Shown here: positions 35,438 to 43,381 of the stretch, piece by piece
Layout: each line of letters starts with the position of its first letter
Position numbering within the stretch: the first letter of the stretch is position 1
Position numbers and translations under genes: made by a program
The notes under the pieces: generated by a model
What the model was told of the DNA's origin: nothing
Databases searched by the model: none
What the model saw: the letters and a program-made list of their open reading frames with translations, nothing else
NCBI GenBank assembly: GCA_934597175.1
Contig: CAKTQR010000006.1
Span: forward strand, 9,543-73,542
From: an uncultured Oscillospiraceae bacterium
GTDB taxonomy: Bacteria; Bacillota; Clostridia; Oscillospirales; Oscillospiraceae
Direction: 5' to 3'
Length of the DNA stretch: 64,000 nt

Positions 35438-35466
35438 AGTATAACAGCGTCTAAAAGCCGTGTCAA
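35438..35466 (-). promoter_or_regulatory. Promoter of the aro operon
   Basis: Minus strand: TTGACA (35466-35461), 17-bp spacer, TATACT (35443-35438). RNA start near 35431, about 36 nt before the leader-peptide ATG. Confidence 0.88.
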
Positions 35467-35526
35467 CCAGTAAAAATCCACAATTCCGACACGGCTTGCA
35501 AAAAAATTACTCGGCAATTTGCGCAA

Positions 35527-36285
35527 TTACTTGCCCTGCTGGCGGCACCAGACCTTCATAACGAGCCAATTCGGCAGCAGCTTCACGCCCAAAACCTGAA
35601 GTCTGACGGGGAAGCCGAGGATGGATACCTTCTTGTTACGCTTAAGATCTTTCATGGCTTTGGTGACGACCTGCTCGGCGGTGTAGTAGCGGTCGTAATA
35701 CTTAATTGTATCGTCGTGCACGGCATGGTCGAAAAACTCGGTCTTTATCCAGCCCGGGGCAACGGCCATGACATGGATGCCGAGGGACTTAAGCTCCACG
35801 CCGAGGGCACGGGAGAAGTTGAGCACATACGCCTTCGACGCACCGTACACATTTATGTACGGTACGGGCTGCCACGAGGAGTTTGACGCCATGTTAATAA
35901 TGTGGCTTCCCTTGGACATGTAGGGGATCGCCATATAGGTCACGGCGGTGAGAGCACGGTCGTTGAGCTCAATTATATCAAGCTGCTTATCCATGTCCAT
36001 ATCCTTGAACACGCCGAAAAGACCGAAGCCTGCGGCGTTGACGAGCACACGGATATCCGGCGTCTCGGCAGCAAACATGTCCTTCAAAACGGCGAAATTT
36101 TCACGCTTGCCGAGGTCGAGGGCGATGGGACGAATTTTTGCCCTGCATTTTCCCGCAAGCTCTTCGAGCCGCTCTTTTCTGCGGGCGATGACCCATATCT
36201 CGTCAAGCTCAAAGTCACGGTCTGTCGCATAGACGAATTCTCTGCCCATGCCGGAGGATGCGCCGGTGATAAGTGCAATTTTCAT
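35527..36285 (-). CDS. Short-chain dehydrogenase/reductase (SDR)
   Basis: 252 residues. Classical SDR: IALITGASSGMGREF (cofactor glycines), VLVNAAGFGLFG, IINMASNSSWQP (Ser) and YINVYGASKAYVLNFSRAL (Tyr-x-x-x-Lys), followed by VMAVAPGWIKTEFF. The substrate is unknown. ATG 36285 is preferred (aggat about 9 nt upstream). It is separate from the aro operon and has no obvious partner nearby. Confidence 0.85.
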   Translation of the reverse strand: MKIALITGASSGMGREFVYATDRDFELDEIWVIARRKERLEELAGKCRAKIRPIALDLGKRENFAVLKDMFAAETPDIRVLVNAAGFGLFGVFKDMDMDKQLDIIELNDRALTAVTYMAIPYMSKGSHIINMASNSSWQPVPYINVYGASKAYVLNFSRALGVELKSLGIHVMAVAPGWIKTEFFDHAVHDDTIKYYDRYYTAEQVVTKAMKDLKRNKKVSILGFPVRLQVLGVKLLPNWLVMKVWCRQQGK

Positions 36286-36398
36286 ATCGAGGTATCCTTT
36301 CAACATTTGTTACACCGATTTTACGCTATTGCACGGCGATTGTCAAATAATGAAACAGGCAAAATAACTGATTTTTGCACCGTTTTTGTGCAGATATA

Positions 36399-36427
36399 TT
36401 GACAAATTGGTTTCAAAATAATATACT
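36399..36427 (+). promoter_or_regulatory. Promoter of the second SGNH hydrolase
   Basis: TTGACA (36399-36404), 17-bp spacer, TATACT (36422-36427). Confidence 0.85.
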
Positions 36428-36470
36428 TCAAAAGGAATTATTAATAAGATGTAAACGGGAGGATTTCCTT

Positions 36471-37769
36471 GTGAACAAGACAAAAAAGTTTTTGGCAATG
36501 GCGCTTGCATTGGTGATGATCTTTGCTCTGCTGCCCATGCCCACTGCCTCGGCGGCAAGCGGCAAAACATGGGTCAGCGCATGGAGCACCAGCCCCATCG
36601 ATGCAAGCCTCAGCGAGCTCGGTATTCTCGATGAGCTGGCAGTTCCCATCGGAGCTATCTCCAACAGAATGGTCATCGAGTCGACCGCAAGCGGCACTCA
36701 GGTGAGATTTGTTCTGTCGAACGAATACAGCCTCGTACCCATGACCATCAAAGCATGCAGCGTCGGCAGGATAGTTAAGAACGGCCTGACCGACTGCGTC
36801 ATGAACACCCTTACCGCACACACCGTCAGGGTCAACGGCAGAAGCACCTTCACCATCCCCGCAGGCAAGACAGTTACCACCGACCCCGTCCTCATGAAGG
36901 TCACCGCCGGTGAAAAGCTGTGCGTTAACATCTACTATAAGGATGTTACCGCTATCCGCACCATCGGCCTTATCGGCGCTGATTCCTACATCGGCATCGG
37001 CAACACCACCCACTCGAACAAGGTCATCCCCATCCCCCTCAAGTATGAGGCTGACTCCGGCTCTTACGAGATAACCACCACCCTCAAGGAGATGGATGTC
37101 AAGGCCGCAAAGGGTACAGAGACCTGCGTCGTGTTCGGCGACTCCACCGTTGCGAGCGAGATTCCCCGTCTGCTGGCGGCAAAGCTGCGTGATAACGGCA
37201 TAACCAATGTCTCCGTGACCCAGGAAGCCATCAAGGGCAACCGCCTCGTCGCCGACGGTGTCGGCAAGGCAGCAAAGCTTCTCGGCAGAGCGGGCGTTGA
37301 CCGTTTTGCCGAGGATGTCCTCGGACAGGCGGGCGTGACCAAGGTCATCGTCAAGCTCGGCATCAACGATGTCGTGCATCCGCACTGCGCCTCCAAGGCA
37401 GACAAAGCCCCCTATGCAAGCCTTGAGGATATGATCGCAGGCTATCAGCAGCTCATTGACATGGCTCACGCTCAGGGCGTTGAGATATACTTCTGCGAGG
37501 TCACCCCGTGGAAGGGCTACACCCGCAATGTTTTCGGCGCAGGCGACGATGTCCAGTGGACTGCCAAGATCGACCAGCTGCGTGTTGATATAAACGCATG
37601 GCTGTCGAGCGACGACTGCAATGCCAACGGCTTTATAAGCCTCAGCGGCATGTCCGATCCCGCCGACCCCACTCAGCTGATACCCTCCGAGACCCCCGAC
37701 GGCATCCACCACAATGCCGCAGGTCAGGCAAACTTTGTCTCCCAGATAGATGTGAAGCTGTTCAAGTAA
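36471..37769 (+). CDS. Secreted SGNH hydrolase
   Basis: 432 residues from a GTG at 36471 with gggagga upstream; the signal peptide (about 1-27) starts right there, which fixes the start. The SGNH blocks are GDSTVASEI (S225), LGINDVVHPH (N299, D300) and DGIHHNAAGQ (D410, H413). It shares WVSAWSTSPI, the beta domain with RFVLSNEYS, and the order of blocks with the SGNH module of the 1809-residue protein at 9644, so they are paralogues. This one has no C-terminal extension. Likely an esterase on glycan or wall acyl groups; the substrate is unknown. A terminator follows. Confidence 0.85.
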   Translation: MNKTKKFLAMALALVMIFALLPMPTASAASGKTWVSAWSTSPIDASLSELGILDELAVPIGAISNRMVIESTASGTQVRFVLSNEYSLVPMTIKACSVGRIVKNGLTDCVMNTLTAHTVRVNGRSTFTIPAGKTVTTDPVLMKVTAGEKLCVNIYYKDVTAIRTIGLIGADSYIGIGNTTHSNKVIPIPLKYEADSGSYEITTTLKEMDVKAAKGTETCVVFGDSTVASEIPRLLAAKLRDNGITNVSVTQEAIKGNRLVADGVGKAAKLLGRAGVDRFAEDVLGQAGVTKVIVKLGINDVVHPHCASKADKAPYASLEDMIAGYQQLIDMAHAQGVEIYFCEVTPWKGYTRNVFGAGDDVQWTAKIDQLRVDINAWLSSDDCNANGFISLSGMSDPADPTQLIPSETPDGIHHNAAGQANFVSQIDVKLFK

Positions 37770-37780
37770 TCGAATACGGC

Positions 37781-37817
37781 AAAGACGGCACGGTGTTTCC
37801 GTGCCGTCTTTTTTTGC
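37781..37817 (+). terminator. Rho-independent terminator after SGNH hydrolase
   Basis: Stem aaagacggcacgg/ccgtgccgtcttt with a 5-nt loop and a run of seven T. Confidence 0.93.
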
Positions 37818-37900
37818 GAATTTTATATTTAAACCTATAAAATCTGTGTGTAGAACAGGCTTGCCTTTCATGCAAATGTGTTAAAAGTGCAAAAAGGGTA

Positions 37901-37929
37901 TTGACAACGAAAAAGCTTGGCGCTATACT
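37901..37929 (+). promoter_or_regulatory. Promoter of the lysine-riboswitch transporter operon
   Basis: TTGACA (37901-37906), 17-bp spacer, TATACT (37924-37929); RNA start near 37936. Confidence 0.88.
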
Positions 37930-37945
37930 TCGAGCCAAATAAGAC

Positions 37946-38115
37946 AGCACCTGATAGAGGTTGCGGAAACGATGAGTATTCCACGGTATACGCCGGCAAG
38001 CGGCTGTGGAAGAAAGGCAATTCCGCCGAAGCGCAGAACGGTTGCCGCCGTTTTGTACGCTGGGACTTCGCTGAACAAGCGTTGGACTGTCACATTTATG
38101 TGGAGAGCTATCGAA
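37946..38115 (+). promoter_or_regulatory. Lysine riboswitch (L box)
   Basis: Conserved L-box blocks appear in order: GATAGAGGTTGCG (from 37953), GATGAGTAT, GAAAGGCAATTCCGCCGAAG, CGCTGGGACTTCG, GGACTGTCAC and GAGAGCTATC (ending 38112). The first and last blocks form the P1 stem (gatag/ctatc). This class binds lysine and turns off lysine synthesis or uptake genes. Here it precedes an amino-acid ABC importer, so lysine is the predicted cargo. Confidence 0.92.
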
Positions 38116-38146
38116 GGCAATTTAATTTTGGAATTTCTTTTTTCAA

Positions 38147-38186
38147 AGCCTGCGATACCGCTTCGGGTCGCAGGCTTATTAATTTA
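38147..38186 (+). terminator. Expression-platform hairpin of the lysine riboswitch
   Basis: 9-bp stem agcctgcga/tcgcaggct (38147-38155 with 38168-38176) followed by an impure T-rich stretch, just before the ribosome site (aaaggag, about 38190). Probably the riboswitch-controlled terminator, though the T-run is weak. Confidence 0.65.
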
Positions 38187-38205
38187 AAAAAAGGAGTTCT
38201 GAAAA

Positions 38206-39093
38206 ATGAGAAGAACAAGAAACCTGATCGCACTGCTCATGGCAGCAGTAATGTGCCTTTGCCTGCTTGCAGGCTGCGGCAGCAGCAATGATCCCGAGGC
38301 TGCGGACCTGACGGGCGCAACGAGCCTTGCCGACCTTGCAGGCTGCAAGATAGCCGCTCAGGCAGGTACTTTCCACGCCGACGCTCTCGAACAGATCGAG
38401 AATGTCCAGTCCTCGACCTACCCCGAGTTTGCAGACCTTTTGACCGCTCTCAAGAGCGGCGCTATCGACGGCTATGTCGCAGAAGAACCGACGGCTCTTT
38501 CCGTCTGCCAGTCCGACGACAGCCTGACTTACATCCCGCTGAAGAATAACGGCACGGGCTTTACCGCAACGGCAGCGGATGTCGGCATCGCAGTCGGCCT
38601 CAAGAAGGGCTCGGAGCTTACCGCTCAGATAAACGAGATCCTCGCAACCATCACCGATGAGCAGCGCTCCCAGCTCATGGAGCAGATAGTCACCCTCGCA
38701 TCCGGCGGCGAAGTCACTGAGTTTGCCGTCAGCTGCCCCGCACCCGAGACCACCAACGGCGTTCTGAGAGTCGGCATGGAATGCGCATACGAGCCGTACA
38801 ACTGGACCGATATGGACGGCACGAGCCTCGGCGCAGTCCCCATCTCCGGCGAGGGCAAGGACGGTCTGTACGCAAACGGCTACGATGTTCAGATCGCACA
38901 GTACATTGCAAACAAGCTCGGCATGAAGCTCGAGATATACTCCATCGAGTGGAACTCGCTCCTCCCGGCACTTGAGTCCGGCACTATCGATGCCATCGCA
39001 GCCGGCATGAGTCCCACCGCAGAGCGTGCGGCCGAGATCGACTTTTCCGACACCTACTACGAGTCAAACCTCGTTGTGATCATCTCCAAGTAA
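38206..39093 (+). CDS. Amino-acid ABC transporter binding lipoprotein, probably circularly permuted
   Basis: 295 residues; lipobox LAGC with C24. It is a family 3 periplasmic-binding-type protein, but the order is unusual. Residues about 38-100 (TSLADLAGCKIAAQAGT, LLTALKSGAIDGYVAEEPTAL) match what is normally the second lobe. Residues about 124-165 (VGIAVGLKKGSELTAQINEIL) match the normal C-terminus. Then GVLRVGMECAYEPYNWT (about 185-201), GYDVQIAQYIANKLGM and TAERAAEIDFSDTYYESNLV (about 271-290) match the normal N-terminal lobe. The protein stops at SNLVVIISK, where lobe 2 normally begins. Following a lysine riboswitch, it probably binds lysine. The ATG has aaaggag upstream. Confidence 0.85.
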   Translation: MRRTRNLIALLMAAVMCLCLLAGCGSSNDPEAADLTGATSLADLAGCKIAAQAGTFHADALEQIENVQSSTYPEFADLLTALKSGAIDGYVAEEPTALSVCQSDDSLTYIPLKNNGTGFTATAADVGIAVGLKKGSELTAQINEILATITDEQRSQLMEQIVTLASGGEVTEFAVSCPAPETTNGVLRVGMECAYEPYNWTDMDGTSLGAVPISGEGKDGLYANGYDVQIAQYIANKLGMKLEIYSIEWNSLLPALESGTIDAIAAGMSPTAERAAEIDFSDTYYESNLVVIISK

Positions 39094-39119
39094 GATATCC
39101 GAAAGGCCGGTAAACTGCC

Positions 39120-39884
39120 ATGAGCTTTCTTAACGATGTTGTAAACATAGTAACAAAATATTATCCGCAGCTGTTAGGCGGTGCGGGCAATACGATGCTG
39201 ATCGCACTCATCGGCACGGTTGCCGGCCTTGTGATCGGACTGCTTACCGGTGTTGTGCGCACAGCACCCCTGTCTAAAAATGCGGTGCTGCGTGCACTGC
39301 ACAAGCTCCTCAACGCCGTCATCGCCGTGTATGTGGAGATATTCCGAGGCACGCCTATGATGGTCCAGGCGATGGTCATCTATTGGGGCTACGCCTTTGC
39401 CACCGGCGGTCAAACGCTTGCACTCATCCCGTCAGGCATCCTTATCGTCTCGATAAACACCGGCGCATACATGGCCGAGATCGTCCGAGGCGGCATCATC
39501 TCCATCGACAAGGGTCAGTTTGAGGGCGCAATGAGCATCGGCATGACCCATTCGCAGACCATGCTCAAGGTCATCATCCCCCAGGTCATGCGCAACATTC
39601 TCCCCTCGGTCAGCAATGAGTTCGTCATAAACATCAAGGATACCTCGGTGCTCAATGTCATCGGCGTCACGGAGCTGTACTACTTTGCGGGTATCATAAA
39701 ACGCCAGAGCTTCCAGACCTTCCAGACCTATCTCGTCATCTGCGTCATCTATTTTATCCTGACCTTCACGATAACCCGTCTGCTGCGCTGGGCCGAGCGT
39801 AAGCTCGACGGCAATGACAGCTATGTCATATTCGGCTCGCAGTCGGATTCGGCGGCGGAGATACACATAAGCAGGGAGGCGTGA
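39120..39884 (+). CDS. Amino-acid ABC transporter permease
   Basis: 254 residues, HisM/GlnP type. Membrane segments about 20-45, 60-85, 90-115, and two near the C-terminus. The EAA loop is seen as FEGAMSIGMTHSQTMLKVIIPQVMRNILPS, the contact to the ATPase. LGGAGNTMLIALIGTVAGLVIG is the typical first segment. Likely a homodimer in the lysine importer. Confidence 0.93.
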   Translation: MSFLNDVVNIVTKYYPQLLGGAGNTMLIALIGTVAGLVIGLLTGVVRTAPLSKNAVLRALHKLLNAVIAVYVEIFRGTPMMVQAMVIYWGYAFATGGQTLALIPSGILIVSINTGAYMAEIVRGGIISIDKGQFEGAMSIGMTHSQTMLKVIIPQVMRNILPSVSNEFVINIKDTSVLNVIGVTELYYFAGIIKRQSFQTFQTYLVICVIYFILTFTITRLLRWAERKLDGNDSYVIFGSQSDSAAEIHISREA

Positions 39885-39887
39885 GAA

Positions 39888-40628
39888 ATGTCCGAAAAAG
39901 TAATTGAGCTTGTCCATCTTCAAAAGCAGTTCGGCGAAAACACCGTCCTGCGGGATATAAACCTAAGCGTGTCCAAGGGCGAGGTGCTCAGCATCATCGG
40001 CGCATCCGGCTCGGGCAAGAGCACGATGCTCAGATGCATAAATTTGCTCGAGACCCCGACCTCCGGCCAGGTGCTCTACCACGGTAAGGATATCACATCC
40101 CATGATATGAATCTTTCGCAGTACCGTGCAAAGGTCGGTATGGTGTTCCAGAGCTTTAATCTTTTTAACAACATGACGGCGCTCAATAACTGCATCACCG
40201 GTCAGGTGTCGGTTTTGAAGCGCAGCCGTGAGGAGGCCGAGGCGACGGCGATGAAGTACCTCGAGCGTGTCGGCATGGCACCATATATAAACGCCCGTCC
40301 GTCGCAGCTTTCCGGCGGCCAGAAGCAGCGTGTCGCAATAGCCCGTGCGCTTGCGATGGAGCCCGAGGCGCTGCTGTTTGACGAGCCGACGAGTGCGCTC
40401 GACCCGCAGATGGTCGGCGAGGTGCTCGATGTCATGCGCTCGCTTGCCGACGACGGGCTTACGATGATCGTCGTCACCCACGAGATGGCCTTTGCCCGTG
40501 ATGTGTCGACAAATGTTGTGTTCATGTCCGGTGGCGTCATCTGCGAGGAGGGCTCGCCCAAGGATATATTTGAAAACCCGCAGGATCAGAAAACGAAGGA
40601 GTTCCTCTCCCGCTTCCTGCACGGGTAA
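39888..40628 (+). CDS. Amino-acid ABC transporter ATPase
   Basis: 246 residues. Walker [11 protein letters not shown]-loop MVFQSFNLF, signature [16 protein letters not shown], Walker [13 protein letters not shown] and H-loop VVTHEM: all complete. GlnQ/HisP type, starting 3 nt after the permease. It completes the riboswitch-controlled importer. Confidence 0.95.
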   Translation: MSEKVIELVHLQKQFGENTVLRDINLSVSKGEVLSIIGASGSGKSTMLRCINLLETPTSGQVLYHGKDITSHDMNLSQYRAKVGMVFQSFNLFNNMTALNNCITGQVSVLKRSREEAEATAMKYLERVGMAPYINARPSQLSGGQKQRVAIARALAMEPEALLFDEPTSALDPQMVGEVLDVMRSLADDGLTMIVVTHEMAFARDVSTNVVFMSGGVICEEGSPKDIFENPQDQKTKEFLSRFLHG

Positions 40629-40633
40629 ACAGC

Positions 40634-40664
40634 AAAAGCCTATCCGGCCGCCGGATAGGCTTTT
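40634..40664. terminator. Bidirectional terminator
   Basis: 14-bp stem aaaagcctatccgg/ccggataggctttt with a 3-nt loop, between convergent genes. Confidence 0.9.
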
Positions 40665-40700
40665 ACATTTATATATTACACATTTGTATATTAGTAAAGA

Positions 40701-41633
40701 TCAGTCGTCCTCGCCGCCGCCGATGAACTCTCTTATCAGCGCATCGGGGGCGACCAGACTTTCGTCAATTTCGCCGAAAAGCTGAATTGCGGGCAGCACG
40801 CTGCGCAGCTCGTCGTAGCGCTCTATGCCCTCGGGGATGGAGGAGAAAAGCTGTGTTGCCGTGCGATTCATGACCGCAAGCTCGTAGGGAAACGACGAGT
40901 CAAACTGGTAGTTTGCCTTGTTTTTAAACGGGGAGATGTACGCCTTTTCGCCGTGACGCACATTTGCCCACATGCTCATCGTTGCGGCCGGATCAGCGCC
41001 GCGGAAGTTGTAGTCACGCACCGTGCGCCGCACAAGACGAAACCATGTGCCCTTGAACACGACCGAGCCGTTAAACTCAACATTGCTGCGTGCCGAGATA
41101 TAGAGCTTGAATGCCTCGGGGTGGCGCTCGGTGATCATGTCGTTGAGCGCATGGATGCCCTCAAACACGACGACCTCGTCCTTTTTGAGCTTAATGGACT
41201 TTGACGGCTCGAACATGCGCATCTGGCGGGAAAACTCGTACTTGGGCACATAGATGCGCTTGCCCTGGGCGAGCAGGTCAAAGTGCTCGTTTAAAAGCTC
41301 CATGTCAAGGCACAGGGGAGACTCAAGATCGATCTCGCCCTCGGCCGTGCGGGGTGCGGTAGCCGGGTCTACCGTCACAAAATAATCGTCCATGCCGACA
41401 TAGTGGGCGTGCACGCCCTTGCGCTCAAGCGCCTCGCTTATCTTGCGGGCAGTCGTCGTCTTGCCCGAGCCGGACGGCCCTGACAGCAGGACGATGGGGC
41501 TGTTTTTCCTGTTTTCGATTATTTTATCTGCGGCGGTCTCGACACGCCTGCGGTAAACCTCGTCGCACTCTTCGATAAAGCCCTTGGGGTCGGCGACGGT
41601 CTTGAAGTTGATATCACTGAGCTGATATGCCAT
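40701..41633 (-). CDS. Uridine kinase-like nucleoside kinase
   Basis: 310 residues. P-loop LLSGPSGSGKTTTARKI, then VGMDDYFVTVDPATAPRT and VVFEGIHALND, the uridine kinase/phosphoribulokinase pattern. It is longer than Udk and lacks a TGS/ThrRS-like N-terminus seen in some relatives; an N-terminal extension of about 45 residues precedes the P-loop. The substrate is probably a nucleoside but is not fixed. ATG 41633 is chosen (aaaggtga 9 nt upstream) over GTG 41639. It starts 3 nt after the hemZ-like stop, so the two form an operon. Confidence 0.8.
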   Translation of the reverse strand: MAYQLSDINFKTVADPKGFIEECDEVYRRRVETAADKIIENRKNSPIVLLSGPSGSGKTTTARKISEALERKGVHAHYVGMDDYFVTVDPATAPRTAEGEIDLESPLCLDMELLNEHFDLLAQGKRIYVPKYEFSRQMRMFEPSKSIKLKKDEVVVFEGIHALNDMITERHPEAFKLYISARSNVEFNGSVVFKGTWFRLVRRTVRDYNFRGADPAATMSMWANVRHGEKAYISPFKNKANYQFDSSFPYELAVMNRTATQLFSSIPEGIERYDELRSVLPAIQLFGEIDESLVAPDALIREFIGGGEDD

Positions 41634-41635
41634 GT

Positions 41636-43111
41636 TCACTTCACCTTTCTGTAAAAATCTATGATACCCTGCTTATCCGAGCAGGTCTTTTCTATACCGG
41701 ATATGTATTCCGTGGGGTACTTCGGCGCAAAAAGCCGGATGTTTCTGCCCGAGCCCTCGGACACGAGCTTTGTCGAGCCGCCGCCTCCGACGGCGATTAT
41801 CGAGCACAGCTCCTCCATGATGCATACATTGTACAGGTTTATATACCCGTCCTTCGTCCAGCCGACATTCTCAAAGCCGCCGGACATGAACTTCTGCCGG
41901 TAGAGGTAATAGGGGGAGTACCCATTGCCCCGCAATGCTGATCCGGCAATATCGAGCATGCGCCCGACCTCCGCCGCCGTGGGAAGTGCGCTTCCCTCAA
42001 GCGTTATGCGTGAGCCCTTTTTGAGCGACAGCGTGTGCACCGTGATATTCTCCGGCGCAAGTGCGATGACCTTGCCCAGCGTCTGCTCAAAGCCCGAGAC
42101 CGTGTCGGAGGTGAGCCCGGCGATGAGGTCCATGTTCACCGCCATGCCGCCGACGGAGCGCACCTTGCCGAGGGCGTCGATTATATCCTGCGCCGTGTGC
42201 TTGCGGCCGATAGCGTCGAGCACGGAGTCGACCATCGTCTGCGGATTTACGCTGACCCTGTCAACACCGTGAGCTTTCAAAACACGCAGCTTCTCGGTCG
42301 TTATCGTGTCGGGACGACCCGCCTCGACGGTGTATTCACGCAGCTGCGTAAGGTCAAAGCAGTCCTCTATCTTTGCACACAGCCGGTCGAGCTGCCCGGC
42401 TGACAGCGTCGTGGGCGTGCCGCCGCCCATGTATATTGATATGATATGCAGCCCGAGCTCATTTACTGCCTTTGCCGCAGCGTCGATCTCAAGCATCAGC
42501 GTATCGAGAAACGGCGGGATGAGCTTCATGCTCTTTTGCACCGATTGGCTCACAAAGCTGCAATACGAGCAGCGTGTCGGGCAAAACGGGATGCCGACAT
42601 ACAGGCAGATATCCTTATCACCCAGGCTTTCTGCGACCGAGCGGGTCACGAGCGAGGTGTCACGGCACAGCGCCGCACGCTCGGGGCTCACATCGTATTC
42701 GGCGATAAAACGCCGCATCGCCGTGTCGGGGTCAGGTGTCTCGTCGAGCATTGCGCAAAACAGCTTGCCCGGCCTCACGCCGGTGAGCGCACCCCAAGCC
42801 GGGCGGCTGTGTCCCGAGCGGAGAGCGGCACGGTAAAAGGCGTTTTTAATGATGCGGCTGCAAAGCTTGTCACGGCTGAGGTCGTCCTCGGCAAGCCCGG
42901 CGTTAAATGCCGACCGTCCGACAAAAACCTCGTCGCCCTTGACCATGCGGCACACGCAGGTGACAAACTTTTTGCCCTCGTGCAGGCTCAGCTCGACCCT
43001 GTCGCCTGTTGGCTTGCCCTCGGGGTACTCGGGGCGCTCGGCGGGGTAGAGCGAGAGCATCATCTGCTCGGCTGCGTATTTATAATCGTGTCCGATGAGA
43101 TACAGCTTCAC
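41636..43111 (-). CDS. hemZ: HemZ-like radical SAM protein (oxygen-independent coproporphyrinogen oxidase family)
   Basis: 491 residues from the GTG at 43111 (aaggag 8 nt upstream); the longer frame has no such site. The N-terminal 160 residues are of the HemZ type. The radical SAM core starts CLYVGIPFCPTRCSYCSF (Cx3Cx2C), then YMGGGTPTTLS and VEAGRPDTIT, as in HemN/HemZ/HemW. In Clostridia HemZ proteins often lack proven coproporphyrinogen oxidase activity, and no other haem genes are in the window, so the reaction is uncertain. Confidence 0.85.
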   Translation of the reverse strand: MKLYLIGHDYKYAAEQMMLSLYPAERPEYPEGKPTGDRVELSLHEGKKFVTCVCRMVKGDEVFVGRSAFNAGLAEDDLSRDKLCSRIIKNAFYRAALRSGHSRPAWGALTGVRPGKLFCAMLDETPDPDTAMRRFIAEYDVSPERAALCRDTSLVTRSVAESLGDKDICLYVGIPFCPTRCSYCSFVSQSVQKSMKLIPPFLDTLMLEIDAAAKAVNELGLHIISIYMGGGTPTTLSAGQLDRLCAKIEDCFDLTQLREYTVEAGRPDTITTEKLRVLKAHGVDRVSVNPQTMVDSVLDAIGRKHTAQDIIDALGKVRSVGGMAVNMDLIAGLTSDTVSGFEQTLGKVIALAPENITVHTLSLKKGSRITLEGSALPTAAEVGRMLDIAGSALRGNGYSPYYLYRQKFMSGGFENVGWTKDGYINLYNVCIMEELCSIIAVGGGGSTKLVSEGSGRNIRLFAPKYPTEYISGIEKTCSDKQGIIDFYRKVK

Positions 43112-43335
43112 GGCAAAGCTCCTTTTGCAAAAACTTTTGCCATTATAACACATGGCGGCAAAATAATAAAGTGTGTCATCATCTGTATTACAAAATATAA
43201 CTTGCAGCGAAAAATTGTAAGGTCAAACATAGCAAAATGCAAAAAACAAAGCAAAAATTTTGTGGAATTGTGCCGATTCGAATGATAGCATGTTTACAAA
43301 AATCCGAAATTGTGCTTAAATATATCTGTATATCG

Positions 43336-43360
43336 TGAACCAGACATCTGACATGGTTCA
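43336..43360. repeat. Inverted repeat upstream of the aminotransferase gene
   Basis: Perfect 7-bp inverted repeat tgaacca/tggttca with an 11-bp centre, 20 nt before the 43382 start. It could be an operator or mRNA hairpin. The rest of the gap 43112-43335 holds no gene; a weak promoter (TTTACA 43293, TTAAAT 43316) is possible. Confidence 0.4.
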
Positions 43361-43381
43361 AAAACAGGAGGAAATGTTTTT

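Noticed and set aside
36441..37871. 476-codon minus-strand frame opposite the second SGNH gene
   Set aside because: Shadow of the SGNH codon pattern; it also reads through the terminator hairpin.
38629..39093. Possibility that the binding protein is a frameshifted or truncated tandem gene
   Set aside because: The frame is intact from lipobox to stop, the spacing to the permease is normal, and no leftover half-domain is seen on either side.
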